Below are positions 35,898 to 43,622 of a stretch of 64,000 nucleotides of DNA, piece by piece (within the stretch, counting starts at the first letter, position 1; each line of letters begins with the position of its first letter). The notes below the pieces were generated by a model. The model was not told the origin of the DNA. It worked only from the letters and a program-made list of their open reading frames with translations, and made no database searches. The translations under genes and the position numbers were made by a program. Source of the stretch: Bacillus sp. FJAT-52991. GTDB lineage: Bacteria; Bacillota; Bacilli; Bacillales; Domibacillaceae. The stretch covers positions 1,574,001 to 1,638,000 of the forward strand of contig NZ_CP147404.1 of the NCBI RefSeq assembly GCF_037201805.1, in the 5' to 3' direction.

Positions 35898-36632
35898 GTG
35901 AAGAAGTGGGTTATAATTTTAACTGCGATCATAGCGGTAGGAACGTATTTAGCTTGGACTAAAACACATTTAGAAGAGCCAGTTGTGATGTCAGTTCAAT
36001 TTGATGAAGCAGCTAAAACTCTAGCAGTTTCTTATATAGTTGAAAAAAATGATGGTACATATGTAAAAGAAGTGGCAGATGATACAAAAAGTTTTTCTCC
36101 TCCTCGTTCGAATGGTGATCAAGATAGGAGAGCAAATAATACGCAAGTACTGGCTAAGCAAAATGGCTATGAACTGCGAGAAGATGTCATTGAATTGACA
36201 GACGATCAACTTGCCTATTTTTTATCTTTAGAAGGGCGGGCAATACCCGTTGATATTTCATTTGAAGACTACTCGCCGATCGAAACAATACTTGTGTGTT
36301 TATTAAAAGATGAGGCGGTTGAGGTAACAAAGCAAGATGAAGCACTTGTCTATACATTTACAGCACCGGAAGATATAACGATTCGTTCAATTGGTCACTA
36401 TGACAGTGTAGCTATGATTTCCTTTGAGGAAGATGACTTTCCATTAGCTCTTAAAAAGGGACAATCTGTGGATATTCTCATTCATGATCCGTATAAGCTT
36501 GCCTCACATGATGAGTTACTCCTTGAAATCGCTACGACAAATGATCGGTCGTTTACACAGCATTTCTCATTGACAGAGCCTATTCCAAAGGGATATTTAA
36601 AGCAAATCGTGAATCAAGCGAATGCAGAATAA
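35898..36632 (+). CDS. Uncharacterised membrane-anchored or secreted protein (244 aa)
   Basis: An N-terminal hydrophobic segment (KKWVIILTAIIAVGTYLAW) without a lipobox acts as signal anchor or signal peptide. The remaining 220 residues are extracytoplasmic, acidic and probably beta-rich (EDITIRSIGHYDSVAMISFE, GQSVDILIHDPYKLASHDEL). I recognise no family. GTG 35898 is preferred over TTG 35895 because GGAGG at 35886-35890 is better spaced. It is monocistronic and followed by a strong terminator at 36661. It is probably a real gene on composition, but function is unknown. Confidence 0.7.
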   Translation: MKKWVIILTAIIAVGTYLAWTKTHLEEPVVMSVQFDEAAKTLAVSYIVEKNDGTYVKEVADDTKSFSPPRSNGDQDRRANNTQVLAKQNGYELREDVIELTDDQLAYFLSLEGRAIPVDISFEDYSPIETILVCLLKDEAVEVTKQDEALVYTFTAPEDITIRSIGHYDSVAMISFEEDDFPLALKKGQSVDILIHDPYKLASHDELLLEIATTNDRSFTQHFSLTEPIPKGYLKQIVNQANAE

Positions 36633-36660
36633 TTTAATAGAAGCAGTTATCTTCTAGCTT

Positions 36661-36707
36661 GTACAACAAACACCCGCAGTGATTTTATCTGCGGGTGTTT
36701 GTTGTAT
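36661..36707. terminator. Strong bidirectional terminator
   Basis: The perfect arms ACAACAAACACCCGCAG / CTGCGGGTGTTTGTTGT enclose a GATTTTAT-type loop. Confidence 0.85.
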
Positions 36708-36751
36708 ATCGACATTATAAAAGTGTTTGTACCTACGAGTTTGATAGGTTG

Positions 36752-36861
36752 TTTATCCCGCATTAACGGGCTGTAAGACCCCCACCTCAACATGGCAGAA
36801 GAAACGCAGACGTGTAGGTGGGGGATGAAGAAAACCCCCATTGATTGAAATTTCATTTTAT
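36752..36861 (+). repeat. Hairpin repeat family, copy 3 (internally deleted, ~110 bp)
   Basis: It starts TTTATCCCGCATTAACGGGC and continues with ACCCCCACCTCAACATGGCA. It then jumps from GTAGGTGGGGGATGAAGAAA straight into the closing hairpin CCCCCATTGATTG and tail. The middle block of copy 2 is missing, through recombination between the two G-runs. Confidence 0.88.
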
Positions 36862-36917
36862 GGATTAATTGGTTGTATTTTCAATTTGATCGTGTTAGAA
36901 TTCAAGATAATAAACGA

Positions 36918-36945
36918 TTGGTCATAAAATGAACCAATGGGTCAT
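36918..36945. promoter_or_regulatory. Palindromic operator upstream of the TetR gene
   Basis: Two overlapping inverted repeats, TTGGTCATAAAATGAACCAA (36918-36937) and ATGAACCAATGGGTCAT (36929-36945), lie 20 bp before the preferred start. The spacing and form suit a TetR dimer, suggesting autoregulation. Confidence 0.6.
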
Positions 36946-36964
36946 GAAGGGAGCCACAGATAAA

Positions 36965-37861
36965 ATGAACAATGATAAAAAAAATGAAAAGCAGAAGCAG
37001 ATTTTACTGACAGCAATGAATTTGTTTGCCAACAAGGGCTATCATCAAACTTCGATGAAAGAAATTGCTGATGTTTGTGAAATGTCCAAGGGCGGCTTGT
37101 ATCTATATTTTAAATCGAAGGAAGATTTGCTTCTTATGATCTTAAAATATCATTTTCAAATGCTTGATGATCAGTATGTGTTAGTTGAACAAGATCCACA
37201 TTTGAATATAAAAGAAAAGTTTACGAAGCAAATGGAAATTTCTTTAAAACATGCGATTGAGTACGAAGAATTTAATAATATGAGAATGCAAGAAACAATA
37301 GTTGATTTAGAAAATGAAGCGATTCACCAATATATTCAACAGAAAAATATAGAGATGATGCAATGGTGGGAGAAATATTTAATTGGTATATATGGGGAAG
37401 AGGTTAAGCCTTATTGTTTAGATTGTATGGTCATCCTAAATGGAATGATTCTCATGTTTATGAAGGTATTGAAAATAGAAAATCTTCCAATTGATACGGT
37501 GGAATTTACCGAGTATATCCTTAGACAATTAGATTACATTGTGGAAGGAGTGCTAAAAGATAAGGAAAAACCTTTGATTGATGGAAGTCTTTGGTCTAGT
37601 AAGCAGGGGGGACTTTACAAAGAAAAACAGCATCCGCTGATTTTGATCAAAAAAATGAAAGATCAAATAACGCAATTACCGAAAGAAGACCGTGTTGAAG
37701 AGGCACTACAATCGCTTGGCATAATGGAGCAAGAGCTTATGGACATGAATCCTAGAAAAGCGATTATAAGTGGGATGATTCGTAACTTATTGGGGATTCA
37801 AGAATTAGTAGAAATGACTCGTGAATTAAGTAGCGTGTTGAAATCAGATATAGAAATGTAA
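36965..37861 (+). CDS. TetR/AcrR-family repressor
   Basis: This 298-residue regulator has a TetR N-terminal domain: QKQILLTAMNLFANKGYHQT then SMKEIADVCEMSKGGLYLYF and KSKEDLLLMIL. The ligand-binding part is longer than usual and has an extended C-terminal helix region ending NLLGIQELVEMTRELSSVLK. ATG 36965 is chosen because GAAGGGAGC lies about 10 bases upstream and the earlier ATG at 36929 lies inside the palindromic operator. It is followed after 38 bp by an MFS pump, the common repressor-efflux pair; the pump substrate is the likely inducer class. Confidence 0.88.
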   Translation: MNNDKKNEKQKQILLTAMNLFANKGYHQTSMKEIADVCEMSKGGLYLYFKSKEDLLLMILKYHFQMLDDQYVLVEQDPHLNIKEKFTKQMEISLKHAIEYEEFNNMRMQETIVDLENEAIHQYIQQKNIEMMQWWEKYLIGIYGEEVKPYCLDCMVILNGMILMFMKVLKIENLPIDTVEFTEYILRQLDYIVEGVLKDKEKPLIDGSLWSSKQGGLYKEKQHPLILIKKMKDQITQLPKEDRVEEALQSLGIMEQELMDMNPRKAIISGMIRNLLGIQELVEMTRELSSVLKSDIEM

Positions 37862-37899
37862 TTAAGAAGAGAAAGTTATGATAAAAGGAGGTTGTAAGT

Positions 37900-39375
37900 A
37901 TGAGAAATCAATACGAATTTTTATCTGAGGATCCCAATATAAAGGTGAAGCCGATTGTTTTTTCTTTAATTATTGGTGCTTTCTTTGCAATTTTAAATGA
38001 AACGTTATTAAATATCGCTTTAACGACATTGATGGATGAGTTCCAGCTATCGATTACAACTGTTCAATGGATGTCAACAGGTTTCATGTTGGTGATGGCG
38101 ATTGTGATTCCATTATCCGCTTTATTGCTTCAATGGTTTACAACACGACAAATGTTTTTGAGCACAATGCTCATGTTTACCATTGGTACGATTATTTGTG
38201 CAATCGCACCGAATTTTACAATTTTATTAGTCGGTCGATTTTTACAAGCGGCTGGAACAGGTTTGTTAACACCGATCATCTTTAATGTTTTTCTACTGCT
38301 TTTTCCACCAGAACGTCGTGGAGCGATTATGGGAGTAGTTGGATTAGTTATTATGTTTGCCCCTGCAATTGGTCCAACCTTATCGGGAGTAATTGTGGAA
38401 TATCTGGGGTGGCGTTACTTATTTATTACAGTGATCCCATTTGCGCTTTTTTCGATCCTATTTGCTTATAAATATTTAGTCAATGTTTCAGAAGTGACAA
38501 GGCCTAAAATCGATTTTTTATCCATTATCCTTTCGACGATCAGTTTTGGCTGTATTGTTTTCGGGTTTAGTTCTGTTGGTGAGGCTGAGTCTGGCTTTCT
38601 TACGCCAATCGTTTACTTACCTATTCTAGTCGGGGTGATTGCTTTATTCTTCTTTTGTAGAAGACAATTGAAATTGGAAGAACCGATCATGGATCTAAGG
38701 GTATTTAGCTATCCAATGTTTAGGCTAGGTGTTTTTCTGTTTGTCATCATTATCATGACTATGCTTTCTTCAGAGGTCATTTTACCGTTGTATATGCAGG
38801 GACCTTTAGCAATTACAGCTGCGACAGCGGGCTTGATCCTCTTACCTGGGAGCTTGTTAAATGGGATTATGTCACCTATTATGGGACAATTATATGATAA
38901 ATTTGGCCCGCGTAAATTAATGATTCCAGCGACAATTGTATTCAGTGGCACAATGCTTATATTAAGCAAATTAAGCTTACAAACACCGATTTGGATCATT
39001 ATTGTCTGTTACATATTATTAATGGTTTCTGTTTCAGCCACATTAATGCCTGCGCAGACGAATGCGTTAAATGCATTGCCTAAACATTTATATCCACACG
39101 GAACAGCTGTTTTGACAACGTTACAACCTATTTGTGGTGCAATTGGCGTATCGGTATTCGTTAGTTTAATGAAGGCGAAGCAAAATAGTTGGTTAAGTCA
39201 ATCGTCAACACCAGCCGATCCTACGACCATTAATGAAGGTTTAGTAGCAGGGATAGAACTTGTTTATCTTATTTCATTCGGATTGGCTATTTTAGCTTTC
39301 GTTATTTCCTTATTTGTGCAGCGAGCAATGCCTAAAGAAACAGAGAATTCTTCATTAGAAAAACAAGTACAATGA
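37900..39375 (+). CDS. DHA2-type MFS multidrug efflux transporter
   Basis: The 491-residue protein has about 14 hydrophobic helices. Motif features include NETLLNIALTTLMDEFQLS and VQWMSTGFMLVMAIVIPLSA (helix 1 and 2 of drug:H+ antiporter family 2). GRFLQAAGTGLLTPIIFNVF and MGVVGLVIMFAPAIGPTLSG form the antiporter motif C region. It is similar to Bacillus LmrB/EmrB-like pumps. The ribosome site AAAGGAGG is strong. It is co-transcribed with the TetR gene. Its own terminator has been split by an IS3 insertion (see 39384 and 40775). Confidence 0.9.
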   Translation: MRNQYEFLSEDPNIKVKPIVFSLIIGAFFAILNETLLNIALTTLMDEFQLSITTVQWMSTGFMLVMAIVIPLSALLLQWFTTRQMFLSTMLMFTIGTIICAIAPNFTILLVGRFLQAAGTGLLTPIIFNVFLLLFPPERRGAIMGVVGLVIMFAPAIGPTLSGVIVEYLGWRYLFITVIPFALFSILFAYKYLVNVSEVTRPKIDFLSIILSTISFGCIVFGFSSVGEAESGFLTPIVYLPILVGVIALFFFCRRQLKLEEPIMDLRVFSYPMFRLGVFLFVIIIMTMLSSEVILPLYMQGPLAITAATAGLILLPGSLLNGIMSPIMGQLYDKFGPRKLMIPATIVFSGTMLILSKLSLQTPIWIIIVCYILLMVSVSATLMPAQTNALNALPKHLYPHGTAVLTTLQPICGAIGVSVFVSLMKAKQNSWLSQSSTPADPTTINEGLVAGIELVYLISFGLAILAFVISLFVQRAMPKETENSSLEKQVQ

Positions 39376-39383
39376 GATAAGGA

Positions 39384-39414
39384 AAAAGTAAAAACACACG
39401 ATGAAGGTTCTGAT
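39384..39414 (+). terminator. Left half of the pump terminator, split by IS3
   Basis: AAAAAGTAAAAACACACxATGA here pairs with TCATTGTGTGTTTTTACTTTT at 40783-40805. The IS3 element lies in what was the loop. The last four bases, TGAT (39411-39414), are the target duplication. Confidence 0.75.
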
Positions 39415-39469
39415 TGAACTGCACCCCAATTGTTAGACACAATCTAACAATTGGAGGTGCAGTTTTTCT

Positions 39470-39982
39470 ATGGTTAAATACACTGCAGAATTTAAAATAC
39501 AAGCTGTTACTCGTTATTTAACTGGTCAAGAAAGCTTTAGAAAAGTCGGAAAAAAGATAGGTATTCCCTTCCGTCTTCTTTGTACATGGGTGAGACACTA
39601 TGAACATAGTGGTGTAGAAGCGTTTGTAAAACCATATACAAATTACACGCCACAGTTTAAACTAGACGTACTAAATTTTATGATTGAAAATGGTACGTCC
39701 TTAGAGGAAACAGCTGCTATTTTTAAAATAGCGACTCCTTCTACGATTCATGTTTGGAAGAAACAGTTTGAAACGCAAGGAATCGATGCCCTTCAATCAA
39801 AGAAAAAGGGGCGTTCATCCATGAAAAAAGATACAAAGAAACAATCAAAACAAGCACCAGTAGAAGGCTCATTTGAAGCGCTTGAAGCTCGCATTAAACA
39901 ACTAGAAATGGAAAATGAGTATTTAAAAAAGTTGAATGCCTTAGTTCAAAACAAGGAAAAATCACCAAGGAAGACAAGGTAA
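39470..39982 (+). CDS. IS3-family OrfA (DNA-binding subunit)
   Basis: The 170-residue protein has two helix-turn-helix units (TAEFKIQAVTRYLTGQESFR then KVGKKIGIPF, and FKLDVLNFMIENGTSLEETA). A C-terminal leucine-zipper-like coiled coil (ALEARIKQLEMENEYLKKL) follows. It binds the IS ends and would be joined to OrfB by programmed -1 frameshifting at the A-run near 39957-39961 (GGAAAAATC). Its start, ATG 39470, follows a GGAGGTG site. Confidence 0.88.
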   Translation: MVKYTAEFKIQAVTRYLTGQESFRKVGKKIGIPFRLLCTWVRHYEHSGVEAFVKPYTNYTPQFKLDVLNFMIENGTSLEETAAIFKIATPSTIHVWKKQFETQGIDALQSKKKGRSSMKKDTKKQSKQAPVEGSFEALEARIKQLEMENEYLKKLNALVQNKEKSPRKTR

Positions 39983-40734
39983 AGGTCATCTATGAATTAA
40001 GGCATAAATACTCGGTGAAGGCGCTCGTGGCATTCGCAGAAATTCCACGTAGCACGTATTACGATTTGGTCAGGAAAATGAATGGACCAGATCCAGATGC
40101 CGATTTAAAGGCTGAAATTCAAGCGATTTATGAGGAACATGAAGGTCGTTATGGCTATCGTCGTATTCGCGATGAGTTAGCGAATCGTGGGCAAAAAGTG
40201 AATCATAAGAAAGTACAACGAATCATGAAGGAATTAGGTTTAAAATGTCTCGTACGCATGAAAAAATATAAGTCTTATAAAGGCACTGTTGGTAAAATCG
40301 CGCCGAATATGTTAGCTCGTGAGTTCACAGCAAAAGCTCCGAACGAAAAGTGGGTAACAGACATTACAGAGTTTAAGTTATTTGGTAAAAAACTCTATTT
40401 ATCGCCGGTATTAGACTTATTTAATGGAGAAATTATTACTTATACAATCAATTCTAGACCTATATACTCTCTTGTTTCAACAATGTTAGAACAAGCTTTA
40501 GAACGATTACCAAAGGAACACTCTCGTAAAGGAAACTGTTACGACAACTCCGTAATGGAGAATTTCTTTGGCATTATGAAGTCGGAATTCCTTTACTTAA
40601 AGGAATTTGAGAGTGTAGAACATTTCAAATTAGAACTAGAAAAATATATAGATTATTACAACACGAAACGCATGAAGGCAAAATTAAAAATGAGTCCGGT
40701 AGCGTACCGAACTCATTTTATCCAAGCTGCCTAA
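39955..40734 (+). pseudogene. IS3-family OrfB (DDE transposase) with the catalytic Asp-2 segment deleted
   Basis: The OrfB frame is open from about 39955 in -1 relation to orfA. It shows the helix-turn-helix-21 region (YGYRRIRDELANRGQKVNHK) and the integrase core: first Asp in WVTDITEF and final Glu in MENFFGIMKSE. The sequence runs from ALERLPKEHS directly into RKGNCYDNSVMEN; the usual block with LHSDQGW-Y (about 33 residues, second catalytic Asp) is missing, in frame, near 40522. The copy should be unable to catalyse transposition although the reading frame is preserved. Confidence 0.85.
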
Positions 40735-40770
40735 TGAAATAACCGTGTCTAACTTTTAGGGGTCACTTCA

Positions 40771-40806
40771 TGATTTGAACTTCTCATTGTGTGTTTTTAC
40801 TTTTTT
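40771..40806 (+). terminator. Right half of the pump terminator, split by IS3
   Basis: It begins with the second copy of TGAT and continues TTGAACTTCTCATTGTGTGT then TTTTACTTTTTTAA, complementary to 39384-39410. It keeps a T-run, but its stem partner is now 1.36 kb away. Confidence 0.7.
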
Positions 40807-40843
40807 AAGATGTGATTCGTCTCGATTTTCTTTCTCAATATTG

Positions 40844-40880
40844 CACCGAATACAATAATATACTATTGTTGTATTCGGTG
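40844..40880. promoter_or_regulatory. ArsR operator (long inverted repeat)
   Basis: The perfect 12-bp arms CACCGAATACAA and TTGTATTCGGTG are separated by 13 bp that contain TATACT, a -10-like box. They lie about 55 bp before the ArsR gene. Repressor binding would cover the promoter of both genes. Confidence 0.75.
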
Positions 40881-40933
40881 ATATGGTTCGTCAACTTAAA
40901 CCATTCAACTGATTATTGGAGGTATTTAATTGA

Positions 40934-41269
40934 ATGAATAAACATGACCAACTAAATATTATTAAAGAAGATTTTATTAATTGTCAAAAAGTACTATTGG
41001 CAATTGGTGATGAAACACGTCAAGCTATCTTGTTAGTTCTAATGGGAACGGATTGTCAAACGGGATTGCGTGTAGGGGAAATCACTGAACAAACACATCT
41101 TTCTCGACCAGCTGTGTCACATCATCTTAAGATTTTGCGAGATGCCGGTATTATTTTAATGCGTAAAGAAGGTACAAAAAACTTTTATTATATTAATGTA
41201 CGTACAAAATTAGGTTTATTAAAAACTCTTGTCTTGGATATTGAGAAGTTAATGCAAAACTTTTATTAA
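40934..41269 (+). CDS. ArsR-family transcriptional repressor
   Basis: The 111-residue winged-helix protein has DETRQAILLVLMGTDCQTGL then RVGEITEQTHLSRPAVSHHL and KILRDAGIILMRKEGTKNFY, the ArsR DNA-binding fold. There is no CxC metal site of the classical arsenic/cadmium type (one Cys in the N-terminal NCQK and one in TDCQT), so it may sense a non-metal signal such as an electrophile or redox change. It begins behind TTGGAGG and is followed after 41 bp by the oxidoreductase it presumably controls through the palindrome at 40844-40880. Confidence 0.87.
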   Translation: MNKHDQLNIIKEDFINCQKVLLAIGDETRQAILLVLMGTDCQTGLRVGEITEQTHLSRPAVSHHLKILRDAGIILMRKEGTKNFYYINVRTKLGLLKTLVLDIEKLMQNFY

Positions 41270-41310
41270 AATTATGGCATATAAACATACAGTATTTGGA
41301 GGTATAGGAA

Positions 41311-42309
41311 ATGAAAGCAATGGTTATTGATAAGTATGGGAAAGTCCCAATGCGTATGGAAGAAATGCCTATTCCTGAAATTAATGAATATGAGGTACTC
41401 GCAGAAATTTATGCAGCTAGTATTAATCCTATTGATTTTAAGATACGCGATGGGAAAGTGAAATTGTTAGTTAAATATAAAATGCCTCTTATCCTTGGTA
41501 ATGACTTTTCTGGTGTCGTGGTAAAGGTTGGAGCCAAAGTGACTCGTTTTAAAGTTGGTGATGAAATATATGCACGTCCACGGAAGAGTAACATCGGTAC
41601 TTTTGCGGAATATATCTCAATTCATGAAAATGACATAGCCTTAAAACCTAAAAATTTGAGCTTTGAGGAAGCCGCCTCGATCCCACTGGTTGGGTTAACC
41701 TCATATCAAGCCTTACATGACATAATACAATTACAAAAAGGACAAAAGATTTTGATTCAAGCTGGGGCTGGTGGTGTCGGTACCTTTGCTATTCAATTGG
41801 CAAAATTAATGGGTGCTACTGTTGCAACGACTACCAGTGAAGCTGGTACGAATTTAGTAAAATCTCTTGGTGCAGATGAAATTATTAATTACAAGGCAGA
41901 AAAATTTGAAGATATACTGAAAAATTATGATGCAGTATTTGATACACTTGGGGGCAAGATACTCGAAAAATCATTCGATGTTATAAGAAGCGGAGGAAAA
42001 ATTGTTTCCATTTCAGGAACGCCGAATGCTCGTTTTGCTAAAGAATATGGTTCAGGATTTTTTAAAACGTTGTTGTTTTCAGCAGCAAGTAATAAACTTA
42101 CTGCACTTGAAAAAAAGCATAATGTTCAATACACGTTTTTGTTTATGAAGCCAAGTGGAGATCAATTACGTATTATTGCAAACTTTATTGAGTCTGGTAA
42201 GATCAAACCTGTAATTGATAGAGTTTTTTCTTTGAAAGATGCTCAAAAGGCGATGGAATATTCGGAGTCGGGAAGGGCTAAAGGGAAGATAATTTTAAAA
42301 ATCAGATAG
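41311..42309 (+). CDS. Zinc-independent MDR-type NADP oxidoreductase (quinone-reductase-like)
   Basis: The 332-residue medium-chain dehydrogenase/reductase has a GroES-like N-terminal domain (AASINPIDFKIRDG, LGNDFSGVVVKVG) and a Rossmann domain with GAGGVGTFAIQLAKLMGA (nucleotide binding). KPVIDRVFSLKDAQKAMEY lies at the end. Structural and catalytic zinc ligands are absent, as in quinone oxidoreductases. It is cytoplasmic. It is co-transcribed with the ArsR regulator, suggesting inducible detoxification of a quinone or aldehyde. The substrate is unknown. Confidence 0.88.
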   Translation: MKAMVIDKYGKVPMRMEEMPIPEINEYEVLAEIYAASINPIDFKIRDGKVKLLVKYKMPLILGNDFSGVVVKVGAKVTRFKVGDEIYARPRKSNIGTFAEYISIHENDIALKPKNLSFEEAASIPLVGLTSYQALHDIIQLQKGQKILIQAGAGGVGTFAIQLAKLMGATVATTTSEAGTNLVKSLGADEIINYKAEKFEDILKNYDAVFDTLGGKILEKSFDVIRSGGKIVSISGTPNARFAKEYGSGFFKTLLFSAASNKLTALEKKHNVQYTFLFMKPSGDQLRIIANFIESGKIKPVIDRVFSLKDAQKAMEYSESGRAKGKIILKIR

Positions 42310-42360
42310 TTATCAAACTTGACTCTCTCCTAAAAGTTAGCTCAATAATGCTCTTTGAAA

Positions 42361-42500
42361 TGTTCAAACTTTTTTATAAAAGACTTATTCAATGGAATAT
42401 ATTAAGGGCTTGTTTTGATCAATATTTCTTCAAAACAAGCTCTTTCTTTTTTTCGTTTATCAAGGTTATTAGCCTCAAATTGATCAAACTTTGTTTTAAA
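42361..42500 (-). repeat. Two single units of the 20-bp AT-rich family
   Basis: On the minus strand, TTTATAAAAAAGTTTGAACA (42361-42380) and TTTAAAACAAAGTTTGATCA (42481-42500). They lie on the left side of the DUF6623-like gene. No gene is seen from 42310 to 42731. Confidence 0.6.
42406..42453 (+). terminator. Terminator after the oxidoreductase gene
   Basis: The arms GGGCTTGTTTTG / CAAAACAAGCTC are followed by TTTCTTTTTTTC. Confidence 0.75.
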
Positions 42501-42731
42501 GCCACAATAAGAACCAGGTAAATAATCAGAAGTATCAACTTTATACTGGTTAACCGTTGATAAATCAAGACTTAAAGTTATCAATTTGGGAAATGAAAAA
42601 TTGAAAGGGTGACAGTATGGATAAATAGCATTTTATCCAATTCATGATTATATTTTGCCCTTTTCCGTATGGATTAGTCTCTTCTGAAGACGCGTACTTC
42701 ATTGATCGATGAGATACATGATAAAGACGAC

Positions 42732-43178
42732 TCATTCCCAGTCGGCTCCGAATGCAGCGAAAAAGTACGATGCAGAGAAAGTTGCCGATTCTATGAACAT
42801 CGTGATGCCTAGCCCGTAATAGATAGGGAGCCCCGGCTGGCCCGAATATCCAAATTCAATGGTATTATCGGGACCAATTGCAAGTTTGTTGCCGCAAATG
42901 AGTTTCGGTACATCTCTCACTCTAGTGCTGCCGTCAAATATGTGTACTCTCCTAATGCAACTACTAACGTCTGAATTTCCTAGAATAAAGATACGTCTAA
43001 GTTTCGGACGGACGCCTCCAAGGAGTACTGGTGAGGGCATCGGAACATGAAACCATTGGTTGGTGCCCCTTCTTAGGGTTACCTGTGTGCCGAAACCTAA
43101 GCGAGTAAATCTGTCGAGCAATTCTGGTGTTTCGGGGACGACCGCGTTGCCATGAGTCCACATCGCTGTAAGTGCCAT
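42732..43178 (-). CDS. Isolated beta-rich protein, DUF6623-like (148 aa)
   Basis: The product starts ALTAMWTHGNAVVPETPELL and continues with GFGTQVTLRRGTNQWFHVPM then PSPVL and RRVHIFDGSTRVRD, ending with FIESATFSASYFFAAFGADWE. The MWTHGNAV-PE start and WFHVPMPSPVL are what I remember of DUF6623, a small beta-rich family found sporadically in bacteria and fungi; function is unknown. There is no signal peptide. It starts behind a strong CTAGGAGGAAG site. Its base composition (roughly half GC) is clearly higher than its neighbours, and 20-bp AT-rich repeats lie on both sides, so recent acquisition is likely. Confidence 0.7.
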   Translation of the reverse strand: MALTAMWTHGNAVVPETPELLDRFTRLGFGTQVTLRRGTNQWFHVPMPSPVLLGGVRPKLRRIFILGNSDVSSCIRRVHIFDGSTRVRDVPKLICGNKLAIGPDNTIEFGYSGQPGLPIYYGLGITMFIESATFSASYFFAAFGADWE

Positions 43179-43402
43179 AGTCTTCCTCCTAGTTATAAGA
43201 ATTTGCTTTTTCTATTCAGCAATATTCCGTTAAACATAAAATTATTACAAAAACCGTTACTTTACCGGATTTATATTAGGGGCTGATTCATTAAAAAAAT
43301 GTTTTAGGATATAGAAAAAAGTATTAGACTGTTAAAAAATAGTTGTAAACTGAAAAGGTGTTTACTGTACATGAAAGCACTTTTTGTTAACAGAAATGTA
43401 GC

Positions 43403-43545
43403 TTTGAAATAAAGTTGCACCGTCTTATTCTTTTTCGATTAAAGACTTCTAAATGAGTTTTGATTAAACTTTTTTATAAAACTAAATGTTTATTTTCTGT
43501 AGAATAAGGATTTGTGAGCTGTTTTTAATTAAACTTTATTCCAAA
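43403..43545. repeat. Three units of the 20-bp AT-rich family, mixed orientation
   Basis: Plus strand TTTGAAATAAAGTTGCACCG (43403-43422); minus strand TTTATAAAAAAGTTTAATCA (43461-43480) and TTTGGAATAAAGTTTAATTA (43526-43545). The order and orientation repeat those at 32384-32981. No gene is seen between 43179 and 43622. Confidence 0.65.
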
Positions 43546-43622
43546 GCAACACAAGAGCATATTTTTGGTCACTAATGTGGTCACTCAACCAGTTAAAATC
43601 GTCTCAATAACACTATTTTCTG

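Larger units (their letters stand above)
39415..40770 (+). mobile_element. IS3-family insertion sequence, transposase internally deleted
   Basis: The terminal inverted repeats begin TGAACTGCACCCC (left) and, read inward, TGAAGTGACCCC (right), both followed by AGTTAGACA or TGTTAGACA. A direct duplication TGAT flanks the element (39411-39414 and 40771-40774). Inside are orfA and a defective orfB in the -1 frame. The element is 1356 bp, about 100 bp shorter than expected, because orfB lacks the segment with the second catalytic aspartate. Confidence 0.9.

Noticed and set aside
36929-36964. Upstream ATG as the start of the TetR gene
   Set aside because: It lies inside a palindromic operator and lacks a ribosome site; ATG 36965 has both correct spacing and family-typical N-terminus.
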